A stretch of DNA of 64,000 bases from positions 17,758 through 81,757 of the forward strand of contig NZ_JBEFDG010000053.1 of NCBI RefSeq assembly GCF_040137905.1, read 5' to 3'. Under the pieces are notes generated by a model. The model had not been told where the DNA came from. It saw nothing but the letters and a program-made list of their open reading frames with translations, and did no database searches. Made by a program: the position numbers and the translations under genes. The stretch comes from Corticimicrobacter sp040137905 (GTDB lineage Bacteria; Pseudomonadota; Gammaproteobacteria; Burkholderiales; Burkholderiaceae_B). Each line of letters begins with the position of its first letter. The first letter of the stretch is position 1. This document shows, one piece after another, positions 34,395-42,897 of the stretch.

Positions 34395-35839
34395 TGCCCG
34401 GGTTGCGACTGCACCCCTTCGGGCGTGACACGCAGCCGCTCGACCTTGCCAGTTTCGCCGTGGGCCTCATGGCTTGCCACGTCGGCACGACGACGCGGCT
34501 TGGCCTCTTCGAGCGGCTTGCCCTTGAGGTGATTGAGCGCCTGGCGCAACTGGAAGTCATCGTCACCACCCAGCTCGAACGGCTGCGGCATTTCGAACTC
34601 GTCCCAGGGGATTTCCGACGTCGTGCTTTCTTCCTCGATCTGCTGGTTGGACAGGTGCTTGCGCAGATCGGCCTCACGACGAATGATGAACAGGTCGCCC
34701 TCGGCCGTATCCGGCACGGTGATGTCCGGCTCGATGCCGGTTGCCTGGATGGAGCGGCCCGCCGGTGTGTAGTAGCGCGACGTGGTCAGCTTGATGGCCG
34801 TATCCTCGCTGATCGGCAGGATGACCTGTACCGACCCCTTGCCGAAGCTGCGGTTGCCCATGACGGTGGCGCGCTTGTAGTCCTGCAGGGCACCGGCCAC
34901 GATCTCGGAAGCCGAGGCCGAGCCGACATTGACCAGCACCACCATCGGCACGGTCTTGGCCCAGGCCGGCAGGTCCGACAGGTAATCGCTGCGGCCGCGG
35001 GCGTAATCCGCAGGCGATGCCATGTAGCGATACTGCGAGTCGGGTGCGCGGCCGTCGGTGGAGACCACCAGCACATCCTTGTCAAGGAAGGCCGAAGAAA
35101 CGCCGATGGCACTGCCCAGCAGGCCCCCCGGATCATTGCGCAGATCGAGGATCAGCGCGCTGGGCGGCGTGGCAAAGCCCTTGAGGTGCTGGACCAGGTC
35201 GTTGCCGGTCTTTTCCTGGAACTGGGCGATGCGGACATAGGCCACATTGTCATCCAGCAACTTGCTGCGCACACTGCGTACATTGATGATGGCACGCTCG
35301 AGCGTGACTTCAAGCGGCTGGGCCAGACCCTCGCGCATGATGGTCAGTCGGATCTTGGTGCCGGGCTCGCCACGCATCAGCTTGACGGCATCGGTCAGCG
35401 CCAGCCCCTTGGTGGAGTTGCCGTCGATACGCACGATCAGGTCGCCGGCACGGATATCGGCACGAGCGGCCGGCGTATCCTCGATGGGCGAAATGACCTT
35501 GACGAAACCGTCCTCGGTGCCGACCTCGATCCCCAGGCCGCCGAACTGTCCCTGGGTCGAGTCCTGCATTTCCTTGAAGGCATCGGCATCGAGATAGGCC
35601 GAGTGGGGATCGAGATCCGACAGCATGCCGGAGATCGCGCCCTTGATCAGTTCCTTGTCTTCGACATCTTCGACATAGTTGTTCTTGATAGCGGCAAACA
35701 CGCTGGAGAACTGCCTCAACTCATCCAGCGGCAAGGGTGCGCCACGCTGCGCAACGGCGGAAATGCCCAGGCTGATCAGGACGCCTGCCAGTGCGCCAAC
35801 GGCGATCAGGCCAAAATTCTTTGCTTTACGAGTGCCCAT
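34391..35839 (-). CDS. ctpA: Carboxy-terminal processing protease (S41 family)
   Basis: A 482-residue periplasmic protease with an N-terminal signal anchor (AVGALAGVLISLGISAV), a PDZ domain at about residues 90-170 and the S41 catalytic core. The nucleophile Ser is in VGSASASEIVAGAL and the Lys in FGKGSVQ. It trims C-termini of periplasmic and envelope proteins. ATG 35839 (MGTRKAKNFG) was chosen over an upstream alternative. It lies between envC and moeB in a gpmA-envC-ctpA-moeB run. Confidence 0.93.
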   Translation of the reverse strand: MGTRKAKNFGLIAVGALAGVLISLGISAVAQRGAPLPLDELRQFSSVFAAIKNNYVEDVEDKELIKGAISGMLSDLDPHSAYLDADAFKEMQDSTQGQFGGLGIEVGTEDGFVKVISPIEDTPAARADIRAGDLIVRIDGNSTKGLALTDAVKLMRGEPGTKIRLTIMREGLAQPLEVTLERAIINVRSVRSKLLDDNVAYVRIAQFQEKTGNDLVQHLKGFATPPSALILDLRNDPGGLLGSAIGVSSAFLDKDVLVVSTDGRAPDSQYRYMASPADYARGRSDYLSDLPAWAKTVPMVVLVNVGSASASEIVAGALQDYKRATVMGNRSFGKGSVQVILPISEDTAIKLTTSRYYTPAGRSIQATGIEPDITVPDTAEGDLFIIRREADLRKHLSNQQIEEESTTSEIPWDEFEMPQPFELGGDDDFQLRQALNHLKGKPLEEAKPRRRADVASHEAHGETGKVERLRVTPEGVQSQPGQ

Positions 35840-35887
35840 GCACCTTCCCGTATGAGTCAAACACAAATAGCCGCCGCGACATCGTCG

Positions 35888-37444
35888 CTAGCGCGCCAAC
35901 CACAGCACCGGGTCCACCGGATTGCCCTGATGACGAATTTCGAAGTATAGGCCCGAATCGGCCAGACCGCCCGTGGCACCTGCCTCGGCAATGCGCTCCC
36001 CGGTCCGAACCTGGTCACCCACCTGCCGCAGCAGGCTCTGATTGTAGGCATACACGCTCAAATACTGCTCTCCGTGATCCACGATAATCAGATTCCCGAA
36101 GCCACGCAACCAGTTCGCATAGACAACCGTCCCCGCAGCCACTGCTGCAATGGGCGTGCCTTCGGCCGCGCGCAGGAGTACGCCACGCCAGACACCACCA
36201 TCGGGACGCGGCATTCCGAAGCGCCCCTGCACCTGTCCCCGCACGGGCCAGGGCAGGCGTCCACGCAGGGTTGCAAAGCGAGCTGAAGAAGCCGACCGCT
36301 CCGGCACTGCGACCGGCGGTTCGGGTTCGGCCTGCCGGGGTGCCACTGCCTGCATATCGGCAGCCTCGTCGGCGCGGGCTTGCGCAGCCTGCCGGGCCTG
36401 TTCCCTTTCGGCACGCTCCCGTTCCGCCTGTGCCAGCGCGGCCTGCCGGCGCACCTCGGCGCGCTCGGCCGACGAGGCCTGTGCGGCAGCCTGCCCGCGG
36501 GCTTCTTCCTGGGCCAGGCGCTCGCGCTCGACCCGCGCCTGCTCCTGGGCGGCCTGGGCACGGCGCGCCGTTTCCGCCTGGCGCTCGGCCTCGGCAGTAC
36601 GACGTGCTGCCTCTGCACGTCGCGCCTCTTCCGCAGCCCGGCGTGCCACCTCGGCGCGACGCGCGGCTTCGGCACGTCGGGCAGCCTCAGCCTGCTCCTT
36701 GAGCAAGGTATCCAGATCACGCACGACACGTCCCAGACGCGCCTCGTCCTGCCCGAGGCGTCCAGCTTCCGCGCGTTGTGCCTGCAACTGGCCTTCAATC
36801 CGTGCGACCACGCTGGCCCGCTCGCGGCGCTGGGCCTGCAGCGTCTCCTGCTGCTGCACCGCTTCCTGTTCGAGGCTGGCCAGTTCCTGCTGCTTGCCTG
36901 TCGTTTCGTTCTGTACGGCCTGCAGGCGATCGAGCGTGGCCTGCAGGACAGCCACGTTATCGGCGCGGGCACTGGCAAGATATTCCATGTAGCCCAGATG
37001 CCGTCCGATCTGCTGGGGGTCATCCCCCGAGAGAGCCGCCACCCAGGGGGACATCTGGCTGGCATACTGGCTGCGCAACTGGGCGGCAAGGGCCTGCTGT
37101 GCAGCGCTGCGCTCCTGGGTCAGGTGCCCGGTTTCGCTTGCCAGCCGGGCCAGTTCAGCCCGGACTGCGTCCTGTTGTTCACGCAACTCATGCAGGCGAC
37201 GGCTGACGGTGGAAATCGTCTGCTCGGATGCGCGCAGTTGCTCTGACGCGGCACGGCGATCCTGCTCGCGACCATCGATATCCTTCTGAAGCTTTTCGAG
37301 CCGCTGGCGCAGCTCGGTCCGCTCCTGCGAGGCAGCCTGCTGCCGCTGCGACAGATTTCCGCCTTCCTGCGCCAACGCAGCAGATGTGACCACCACACCC
37401 GCCAGCGCCAGGCAAACGGCGCGCACGCACGCCTGCAATTGCAT
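35888..37444 (-). CDS. envC: Murein hydrolase activator EnvC-like (degenerate M23 domain)
   Basis: A 518-residue periplasmic protein with a signal peptide (to about AALAQEGG), a very long coiled coil (about residues 30-260), an Ala/Arg/Glu-rich stretch with repeated RRAEAARRAE-type units (about 235-350) and a C-terminal LytM/M23 fold. The LytM zinc ligands are missing: the first motif reads GVWRGVLL with no His and the last reads LYFEIRHQG without HxH. That makes it an activator of amidases rather than a hydrolase, as for E. coli EnvC. It is 2 bp after gpmA. Confidence 0.88.
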   Translation of the reverse strand: MQLQACVRAVCLALAGVVVTSAALAQEGGNLSQRQQAASQERTELRQRLEKLQKDIDGREQDRRAASEQLRASEQTISTVSRRLHELREQQDAVRAELARLASETGHLTQERSAAQQALAAQLRSQYASQMSPWVAALSGDDPQQIGRHLGYMEYLASARADNVAVLQATLDRLQAVQNETTGKQQELASLEQEAVQQQETLQAQRRERASVVARIEGQLQAQRAEAGRLGQDEARLGRVVRDLDTLLKEQAEAARRAEAARRAEVARRAAEEARRAEAARRTAEAERQAETARRAQAAQEQARVERERLAQEEARGQAAAQASSAERAEVRRQAALAQAERERAEREQARQAAQARADEAADMQAVAPRQAEPEPPVAVPERSASSARFATLRGRLPWPVRGQVQGRFGMPRPDGGVWRGVLLRAAEGTPIAAVAAGTVVYANWLRGFGNLIIVDHGEQYLSVYAYNQSLLRQVGDQVRTGERIAEAGATGGLADSGLYFEIRHQGNPVDPVLWLAR

Positions 37445-37446
37445 GA

Positions 37447-38199
37447 TTATCCTTGCTTGGCCTTGCCCTGCGCAGCCACGGCCGCCATCGCCGCCTCGAT
37501 TTCGGCTGCATCGCCCAGATAGTAATGGCGGATCGGCTTGAGATCGCCATCCAGTTCGTAGACCAGCGGCTGGCCGGTCGGGATGTTGAGATGCACGATA
37601 TCGTCGTCGGAAATACCGTCGAGATGCTTGATCAGCGCCCGCAGGCTGTTACCGTGTGCCGTGACCAGCACCTGGCGGCCCGCCTTGATGGCCGGGGCGA
37701 TCGAATCATTCCAGAACGGCACCACGCGAGCCACGGTATCCTTGAGACATTCGGTCGCCGGCACTTGCGCAGGTTCGAGGCGTGCATAGCGGCGATCGAA
37801 ACGCGGATGCCGGGGATCATCTTCGGCCAGCGGCTCGGGCGCAATCGCATAGGCACGGCGCCAGACCAGCACTTGCTCGTCACCGTACTTGGCCGCGGTT
37901 TCAGCCTTGTTCAGCCCCTGCAGGGCACCGTAATGACGCTCATTGAGACGCCAGTTGACACCGACCGGCACATACATGGAATCCATTGCATCCAGGGCGA
38001 TCCAGAGCGTGCGGATGGCACGCTTGAGCACGGAAGTGAAAGCCAGGTCGAAGGCATAGCCATTCTGCTTGAGCAGCAGGCCGGCCTGGCGGGCCTGTTC
38101 GCGGCCCAGGTCGGTCAGATCGACATCGGACCAGCCCGTGAAGCGGTTTTCAAGATTCCATTGGCTTTCGCCATGACGCATCAGAACGAGTTTGTACAT
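37447..38199 (-). CDS. gpmA: 2,3-bisphosphoglycerate-dependent phosphoglycerate mutase
   Basis: A 250-residue glycolytic enzyme with the phosphohistidine motif LMRHGESQWNLENRFTGW at residues 6-23 and the second histidine in VTAHGNSLRALIKHLDG. ATG 38199 gives the standard N-terminus MYKLVLMRHGE. It is the first gene of the gpmA-envC-ctpA-moeB run and is divergent from the rhodanese gene. Confidence 0.96.
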   Translation of the reverse strand: MYKLVLMRHGESQWNLENRFTGWSDVDLTDLGREQARQAGLLLKQNGYAFDLAFTSVLKRAIRTLWIALDAMDSMYVPVGVNWRLNERHYGALQGLNKAETAAKYGDEQVLVWRRAYAIAPEPLAEDDPRHPRFDRRYARLEPAQVPATECLKDTVARVVPFWNDSIAPAIKAGRQVLVTAHGNSLRALIKHLDGISDDDIVHLNIPTGQPLVYELDGDLKPIRHYYLGDAAEIEAAMAAVAAQGKAKQG

Positions 38200-38260
38200 G
38201 TAATCAGCGGTCAAAAAGAGATTGTTCGGGCGTGTCGGCACGCGCTATCCAGCATCATTT

Positions 38261-38266
38261 TATAAT
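38261..38266 (+). promoter_or_regulatory. -10 box in the gpmA/rhodanese divergent region
   Basis: TATAAT on the plus strand lies within an AT-rich patch of the 160-bp divergent gap, about 95 bp before the rhodanese start. The same patch may serve gpmA in the other direction. No matching -35 box was found. Confidence 0.3.
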
Positions 38267-38359
38267 CGTATGATTGTGCTCTCGCTGCGGAACTGACATT
38301 CAATCACAATCCAGCCTGTCGCGTCCCGCAAAACCAACAGTCTTTTACCGGAATACACA

Positions 38360-38770
38360 GTGGATTTCCTGCTCAGCAACAACAACGTTTTCATCCTGGC
38401 CGTCGCCGTCGTCTCGGGCATCATGCTGATGTTCCCCAAGCTGGGCAAGGCAGGCGGCAGCGCCGCCGTCGGCACGCTCGAGGCCACGCAACTGGTCAAC
38501 CAGCGCCATGCCGTGCTGGTCGACATCCGCCCCGAAGATGCCTTCGCCGCAGGCCATATCGCCCAGTCGCGCCACATTCCGCTGGCCGAACTGGAACAGA
38601 AGGCCACGTCGCTGCCCAAGGACAAGCCGCTGATCGTGGTCTGCGAGACCGGCCGCAGCGCCGTGGCCGCAGCCCGCAAGCTGCGCGCCCTGGGCCATGA
38701 AACCTTTGTGCTGGATGGCGGCGTACGCGCCTGGACGCAGGCCAGCATGCCGCTCACCAAGAAAAAATAA
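38360..38770 (+). CDS. Membrane-anchored rhodanese-like sulfurtransferase
   Basis: A 136-residue protein with one N-terminal membrane helix (about residues 9-25) and a single rhodanese domain. The catalytic cysteine is Cys95 in VVCETGRSA. It resembles YibN of E. coli, which is also encoded next to grxC and secB. The start codon is GTG at 38360. Family members move sulfur, but the cellular substrate is unknown. Confidence 0.88.
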   Translation: MDFLLSNNNVFILAVAVVSGIMLMFPKLGKAGGSAAVGTLEATQLVNQRHAVLVDIRPEDAFAAGHIAQSRHIPLAELEQKATSLPKDKPLIVVCETGRSAVAAARKLRALGHETFVLDGGVRAWTQASMPLTKKK

Positions 38771-38790
38771 GATCAGTACCGAGTCCTGCC

Positions 38791-39057
38791 ATGCAAACCG
38801 TTGTCATGTACTGCACCGCCGTCTGCCCGTACTGCGTCCGGGCGGAAATGCTGCTGCGCCAGCGCGGTGTCACCGATATCGAAAAAATCCGGATCGACCA
38901 GGATGCCGGCCAGCGCGAGGCCATGATGGCTCGCACCGGCCGGCGCACCGTGCCGCAGATCTACATCGGCGACACCCATGTGGGTGGCTGCGATGACCTG
39001 GTGGCACTCGACCGCGCAGGCGGTCTGCAATCCCTTCTGCAGGGCGCGACGGCCTGA
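38791..39057 (+). CDS. grxC: Glutaredoxin 3
   Basis: An 88-residue dithiol glutaredoxin with active site CPYC (Cys12, Cys15), the cis-proline segment TVPQIYIG and the glutathione-binding GGCDDL. It reduces disulfides using glutathione in the cytoplasm. It lies between the rhodanese and secB genes, the conserved order. Confidence 0.95.
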   Translation: MQTVVMYCTAVCPYCVRAEMLLRQRGVTDIEKIRIDQDAGQREAMMARTGRRTVPQIYIGDTHVGGCDDLVALDRAGGLQSLLQGATA

Positions 39058-39105
39058 GGCGGTCGCTCCTGTTTCCGACACTGTTCACCCAAGCCAGGAG
39101 TCCCC

Positions 39106-39624
39106 ATGACGGACCAGCAAGTCAACAACACCCCGGCCGACGCCGGCACCGCGCCTTCCTTCAACATGCAGCGCGTCTACCTGAAAGATCTGTCGCTGGA
39201 AATGCCCAATGCGCCGCAGGTCTTCCTTGAACAGGAAGCGCCCAAGGTCGAAGTGTCCCTGAGCGTCGGCGGCCAGCGCCTGACCGACAGCATCTTCGAA
39301 ACCACCGTGACCGCCACGGTCACCACCCGCATTCAGGACAAGGTGGTCTATCTGGTGGAAGGCACGCAGGCCGGCATCTTCGAACTGGCCAACATCCCCC
39401 AGGAACAGTTCGATCCGCTGCTCGGCATCGTCTGCCCGACCATGCTCTACCCCTACCTGCGTGCCAACATCGCCGACGCGATCAACCGCACCTCGCTGCC
39501 GCCGCTGCACCTGGCCGAAGTCAACTTCCAGGCTTTGTACGAACAGCAACGCGCCCAGCAGGAACAGCAGGCCGCCGGCAACGACTCCGGCCTCATCGTG
39601 CCGCCCGGCGTCACCCGCCAGTAA
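39106..39624 (+). CDS. secB: Protein-export chaperone SecB
   Basis: A 172-residue acidic chaperone. It has the family start FNMQRVYLKDLSLEMPNAP, then EVSLSVGG and the conserved CPTMLYPYLRANIAD block. It keeps preproteins unfolded and delivers them to SecA. It is 12 bp upstream of gpsA. Confidence 0.96.
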   Translation: MTDQQVNNTPADAGTAPSFNMQRVYLKDLSLEMPNAPQVFLEQEAPKVEVSLSVGGQRLTDSIFETTVTATVTTRIQDKVVYLVEGTQAGIFELANIPQEQFDPLLGIVCPTMLYPYLRANIADAINRTSLPPLHLAEVNFQALYEQQRAQQEQQAAGNDSGLIVPPGVTRQ

Positions 39625-39636
39625 GCGCCAGCAGCC

Positions 39637-40704
39637 ATGACCGGCACCACCGCTCACGCCACCGGGACCACCTTGCGCGTGGCGGTCATCGGTGCCGGCA
39701 GTTGGGGCACCGCGCTGGCCTGTCTGGCAGCGCGCACCTGGCCTACCCTCATTCATGCCCGCCGCGACGATGTCGTGCGCAACATCCGGCAGGATCATGC
39801 CAATCCGCGCTACCTGCCCGGCATCTCACTGCCTGCCGGGCTTGATGCCACGCAATCATTCGATGACATTTTCAGCCACCTGACACAGGATGCAGCCCCT
39901 TCGCTGCTGATACTGGGTGTGCCGGTGGCCGGCATGCCCGACACACTGACCATGCTGGCACAGGTCTTTTCCAGCTGGGATCAGGATCGACTGCCCGGCA
40001 TTGTCTGGAGCTGCAAGGGTTTCGATGCCGAACATGGCAGGCTGCCACACGAAATCGCCGATGCAGCACTGGCGGCACTCCCGTACTTGCCGCGCGGCGT
40101 TATTTCCGGCCCGTCCTTTGCGAAAGAAGTGGCACAGGGTCTGCCTGTGGCCCTGACGGTGGCCAGCAACAGCGCCACGCTGCGCGCGCGCACCACCCAG
40201 GCGCTGCATGGCGGCATGGCACGTGTCTATGGCAGCGAAGACGTGATCGGCGTCGAGGTCGGTGGCGCACTCAAGAACGTGATGGCCATCGCCAGCGGCA
40301 TCGGCGACGGACTCGAACTGGGCACCAATGCCCGTGCCGCACTCATTACCCGCGGCCTGGCCGAAATGACCCGCCTGGGGCTGGCGCTGGGTGCCCGTCC
40401 CGACACATTTGCCGGGCTGACCGGCCTTGGCGATCTGGTGCTGACGGCCACCGGCGAGCTCTCGCGCAATCGCCAGGTCGGCATCCGCATCGGTCAGGGA
40501 CAGTCTCTCGACACCATTCTCGCCGGCGGCATGACCGCCGAAGGGGTGCGCTGCGCGCGCGCGGCATTGCTGCGTGCACGGGCTGCCGGGGTCGAACTGC
40601 CGATCACAGAAGCAGTCTGCCGCGTACTGTTCGAAGGCGAGTCGCCACGCGATGCCGTCGCCGCGCTGTTTGCCCGCGAGGCGCGAGCCGAATCGCTCAA
40701 CTGA
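39637..40704 (+). CDS. gpsA: NAD(P)-dependent glycerol-3-phosphate dehydrogenase
   Basis: A 355-residue enzyme making sn-glycerol-3-phosphate for phospholipids. It has the nucleotide-binding GAGSWGTALA, the SGPSFAKEVA block, the catalytic-type EVGGALKNVMAIASG and GLGDLVLTATG. Its last 8 bp overlap the end of the convergent trmL gene. Confidence 0.95.
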   Translation: MTGTTAHATGTTLRVAVIGAGSWGTALACLAARTWPTLIHARRDDVVRNIRQDHANPRYLPGISLPAGLDATQSFDDIFSHLTQDAAPSLLILGVPVAGMPDTLTMLAQVFSSWDQDRLPGIVWSCKGFDAEHGRLPHEIADAALAALPYLPRGVISGPSFAKEVAQGLPVALTVASNSATLRARTTQALHGGMARVYGSEDVIGVEVGGALKNVMAIASGIGDGLELGTNARAALITRGLAEMTRLGLALGARPDTFAGLTGLGDLVLTATGELSRNRQVGIRIGQGQSLDTILAGGMTAEGVRCARAALLRARAAGVELPITEAVCRVLFEGESPRDAVAALFAREARAESLN

Positions 40705-41170
40705 CCGCACCCTCGAAACCCTGCTGGCGCCAGGCCTCGAAAATCGTCACGGCGACCGCGTTGGACAGGTTCAGGCTGCGCTGACCCGGCCTCATCGGCA
40801 GCCGTATGCGCTGCCCGTCGCCGAACAGTGCCAGATCCGCATCCGACAACCCGGCCGTTTCGCGCCCGAAGACAAAGACATCGCCCGGCAGGAAGGTCGC
40901 CTGGTCGGACCGTCGCGCACCACTCGTGGTCAGCGCAAAACAACGCGACGGATCGGCCCCTGTGGCACGCAATGCCGCGGGCAGGTCATCATGCACCTGC
41001 AGGCTAACCCACTCGTGATAATCCAGCCCGGCCCGGCGCAACCGCGCATCATCCAGCTCGAACCCCAGCGGACGCACCAGATGCAACCGGGCACCGGTAT
41101 TGGCCGAAAGGCGAATGGCATTGCCCGTATTGGGCGGGATTTCGGGGTGAACAAGGATGATATGAAACAT
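40697..41170 (-). CDS. trmL: tRNA (cytidine(34)-2'-O)-methyltransferase
   Basis: A 157-residue SPOUT methyltransferase. The opening FHIILVHPEIPPNTGNAIRL is the TrmL signature, and the trefoil-knot SAM-binding blocks VFGRETAGL and RIPMRPGQRSLNLSNAVAV are intact. It methylates the wobble ribose of leucine tRNAs. Confidence 0.94.
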   Translation of the reverse strand: MFHIILVHPEIPPNTGNAIRLSANTGARLHLVRPLGFELDDARLRRAGLDYHEWVSLQVHDDLPAALRATGADPSRCFALTTSGARRSDQATFLPGDVFVFGRETAGLSDADLALFGDGQRIRLPMRPGQRSLNLSNAVAVTIFEAWRQQGFEGAVS

Positions 41171-41205
41171 GGCGCACTATTGTAGCGTCGGAAGTCCAAA
41201 CGACA

Positions 41206-41901
41206 TCACGGCAATGCCAGCACCGGGGTACGCGCCACGGCATGGCCATGCACCGCTACCGCGCCGGCCTGGTAGAGCGCCTGCGCAGCGCTGCGCAAAG
41301 TACTGCCGGTCGTGACCACATCGTCGACCAGCATGATCACCCGGCCACACACCTGCGCATCGGCGCGATACAGTGCCTGGGTATTGTGCAACCGACTGCG
41401 GCGATCCGCAAAATGCTGCTGGCTGTGTTCGCGGGTACGCACCAGCCCACCCAAACGCAGCGGCCATCCCTGCCGCCATGCGAAGTGGCGCGCCACTTCG
41501 CCGGCAGGATTGAAACCCCGCCGTCGCAACGAGGCACGGCTCGACGGCACCGGCACCACCAGCACACCGGCAACGTGGCATGCATCGCCATGCATTGCGT
41601 GATGCGCCCGCACCAGCGCCGCCGCCATCAGGCCTGCCAGTCCCGGACGGGGCACACCCTTGAACTGCAGCATCAGGGCATCGAAGGGTGCCGCATAATC
41701 CAATGCCACGCACAGGCTGTCCAGCCTCAGATCCGCCACCAGCCCTTCCTGTCCAGAACGGGGGTGGGCGGGCATCTGCCGACGGATATCACGCCAGCAC
41801 GGCGCGCAAGACATCCCGCCCCGGGCAGGCAGGCCACACAATGGGCAATCTCCGGGGCAGACATCACGCAGCCGAAGGTAGAGGTCGCGGAAATAGGCCA
41901 T
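41206..41901 (-). CDS. comF: ComF family phosphoribosyltransferase-like protein
   Basis: A 231-residue protein with an N-terminal zinc-ribbon (CPLCGLPARGGMSCAPC), the VVPVPSSRASLRRRGFNPA block and a C-terminal phosphoribosyl-pyrophosphate-type motif IMLVDDVVTTGSTL. ComF is needed for natural DNA uptake in several bacteria. The start is uncertain: ATG 41901 or GTG 41916. It is divergent from the bioC-like gene. Confidence 0.9.
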   Translation of the reverse strand: MAYFRDLYLRLRDVCPGDCPLCGLPARGGMSCAPCWRDIRRQMPAHPRSGQEGLVADLRLDSLCVALDYAAPFDALMLQFKGVPRPGLAGLMAAALVRAHHAMHGDACHVAGVLVVPVPSSRASLRRRGFNPAGEVARHFAWRQGWPLRLGGLVRTREHSQQHFADRRSRLHNTQALYRADAQVCGRVIMLVDDVVTTGSTLRSAAQALYQAGAVAVHGHAVARTPVLALP

Positions 41902-41952
41902 AATGCCATCACACACGATTTACCCCGCTTGCGCAGCGCCTGCGCGACCTCT

Positions 41953-42879
41953 ATGTCACAGTCATCTTCCCTACCCGATCTGCCACTCAACACCCTTGAT
42001 GTGCAGCGGCAGTTTGCCCGCCGGCGCACACTCGACGATGCCCAGTTCCTATACCTGGAAATTGCCCAGCGCATGCGCGAGCGCCTGCAGTGCATCCGCA
42101 TCCAGCCGGCACGCCTGCTCGACGCCGGTTGCGGCGACGGGGCCGGCCTGCCGGTCCTGAGTGCGCTCTACCCACAAGTTCACTATACCGGCCTGGACCA
42201 CTGCGCGCCCCTGCTAGAAGAGGCACGACGCCGTTACCGGCCCAGCGGACTCAAGAACTGGATCAATACGCTGCGCCGCCACGGCCCGGCACCGGAATTC
42301 ATGCAGGCAGATTTGGCCACCTCCGGGCTGGCCCCCGAGTCCATGGACATGGTCTGGTCGAATCTGGCGCTGCACTGGCATCCACAACCACATCGCGTGC
42401 TGGACGAATGGCAGCGTATTCTCAAGGTCAACGGGCTGGTGATGTTTTCCTGCCTGGGGCCGGCCACGCTCAAGGAACTCCGCGAAGCCGTAGCAGAAGC
42501 CAATCTGGGTACGGCCACGCCCACATTTGTCGACATGCACGATTTCGGCGACCTGCTGGTCGAAAACGGTTTCGCCGACCCGGTCATGGATCAGGAAACA
42601 CTGACCCTGACGTATGCCTCACCCGAACGGCTGCTGGCGGACATCCGCGCCCTGGGTGGCAATCCAGCCAGCCAGCGACGGCGCGGCCTGGCCTCGCGCG
42701 CCTGGCATGACCGCCTGCTGCAAGCACTGGAACGACAGCGCCGCAGTGACGATGGACGCATTAACATGACGATCGAGGTGGCCTATGGCCATGCCTGGCG
42801 TGCCGCCATGCGCAAGACCGCGTCGGGCGACATCGGCATGCCGATCAGCGCCATCGGCCGCCGCACGCGCCTGGACTGA
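41953..42879 (+). CDS. bioC: SAM-dependent methyltransferase, BioC-like (malonyl-ACP O-methyltransferase)
   Basis: A 308-residue class I methyltransferase with motif I LLDAGCGDGAG near residue 58 and the post-motif WSNLALHWHPQPHRVLDEW typical of BioC. BioC methylates malonyl-ACP to start pimeloyl synthesis for biotin. No other bio gene is in the window, so the role is inferred from family only. ATG 41953 was chosen. Confidence 0.75.
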   Translation: MSQSSSLPDLPLNTLDVQRQFARRRTLDDAQFLYLEIAQRMRERLQCIRIQPARLLDAGCGDGAGLPVLSALYPQVHYTGLDHCAPLLEEARRRYRPSGLKNWINTLRRHGPAPEFMQADLATSGLAPESMDMVWSNLALHWHPQPHRVLDEWQRILKVNGLVMFSCLGPATLKELREAVAEANLGTATPTFVDMHDFGDLLVENGFADPVMDQETLTLTYASPERLLADIRALGGNPASQRRRGLASRAWHDRLLQALERQRRSDDGRINMTIEVAYGHAWRAAMRKTASGDIGMPISAIGRRTRLD

Positions 42880-42897
42880 AGGTGCCAGGCACCTTGT

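Noticed and set aside
34394..35950. A 518-codon plus-strand open frame opposite ctpA
   Set aside because: Antisense shadow of the S41 protease gene; low-complexity His/Gln/Arg-rich product.
36370..36720. A possible tandem DNA repeat in envC
   Set aside because: The units are imperfect and coding; they fit an Ala/Arg/Glu-rich helical segment rather than a non-coding repeat.
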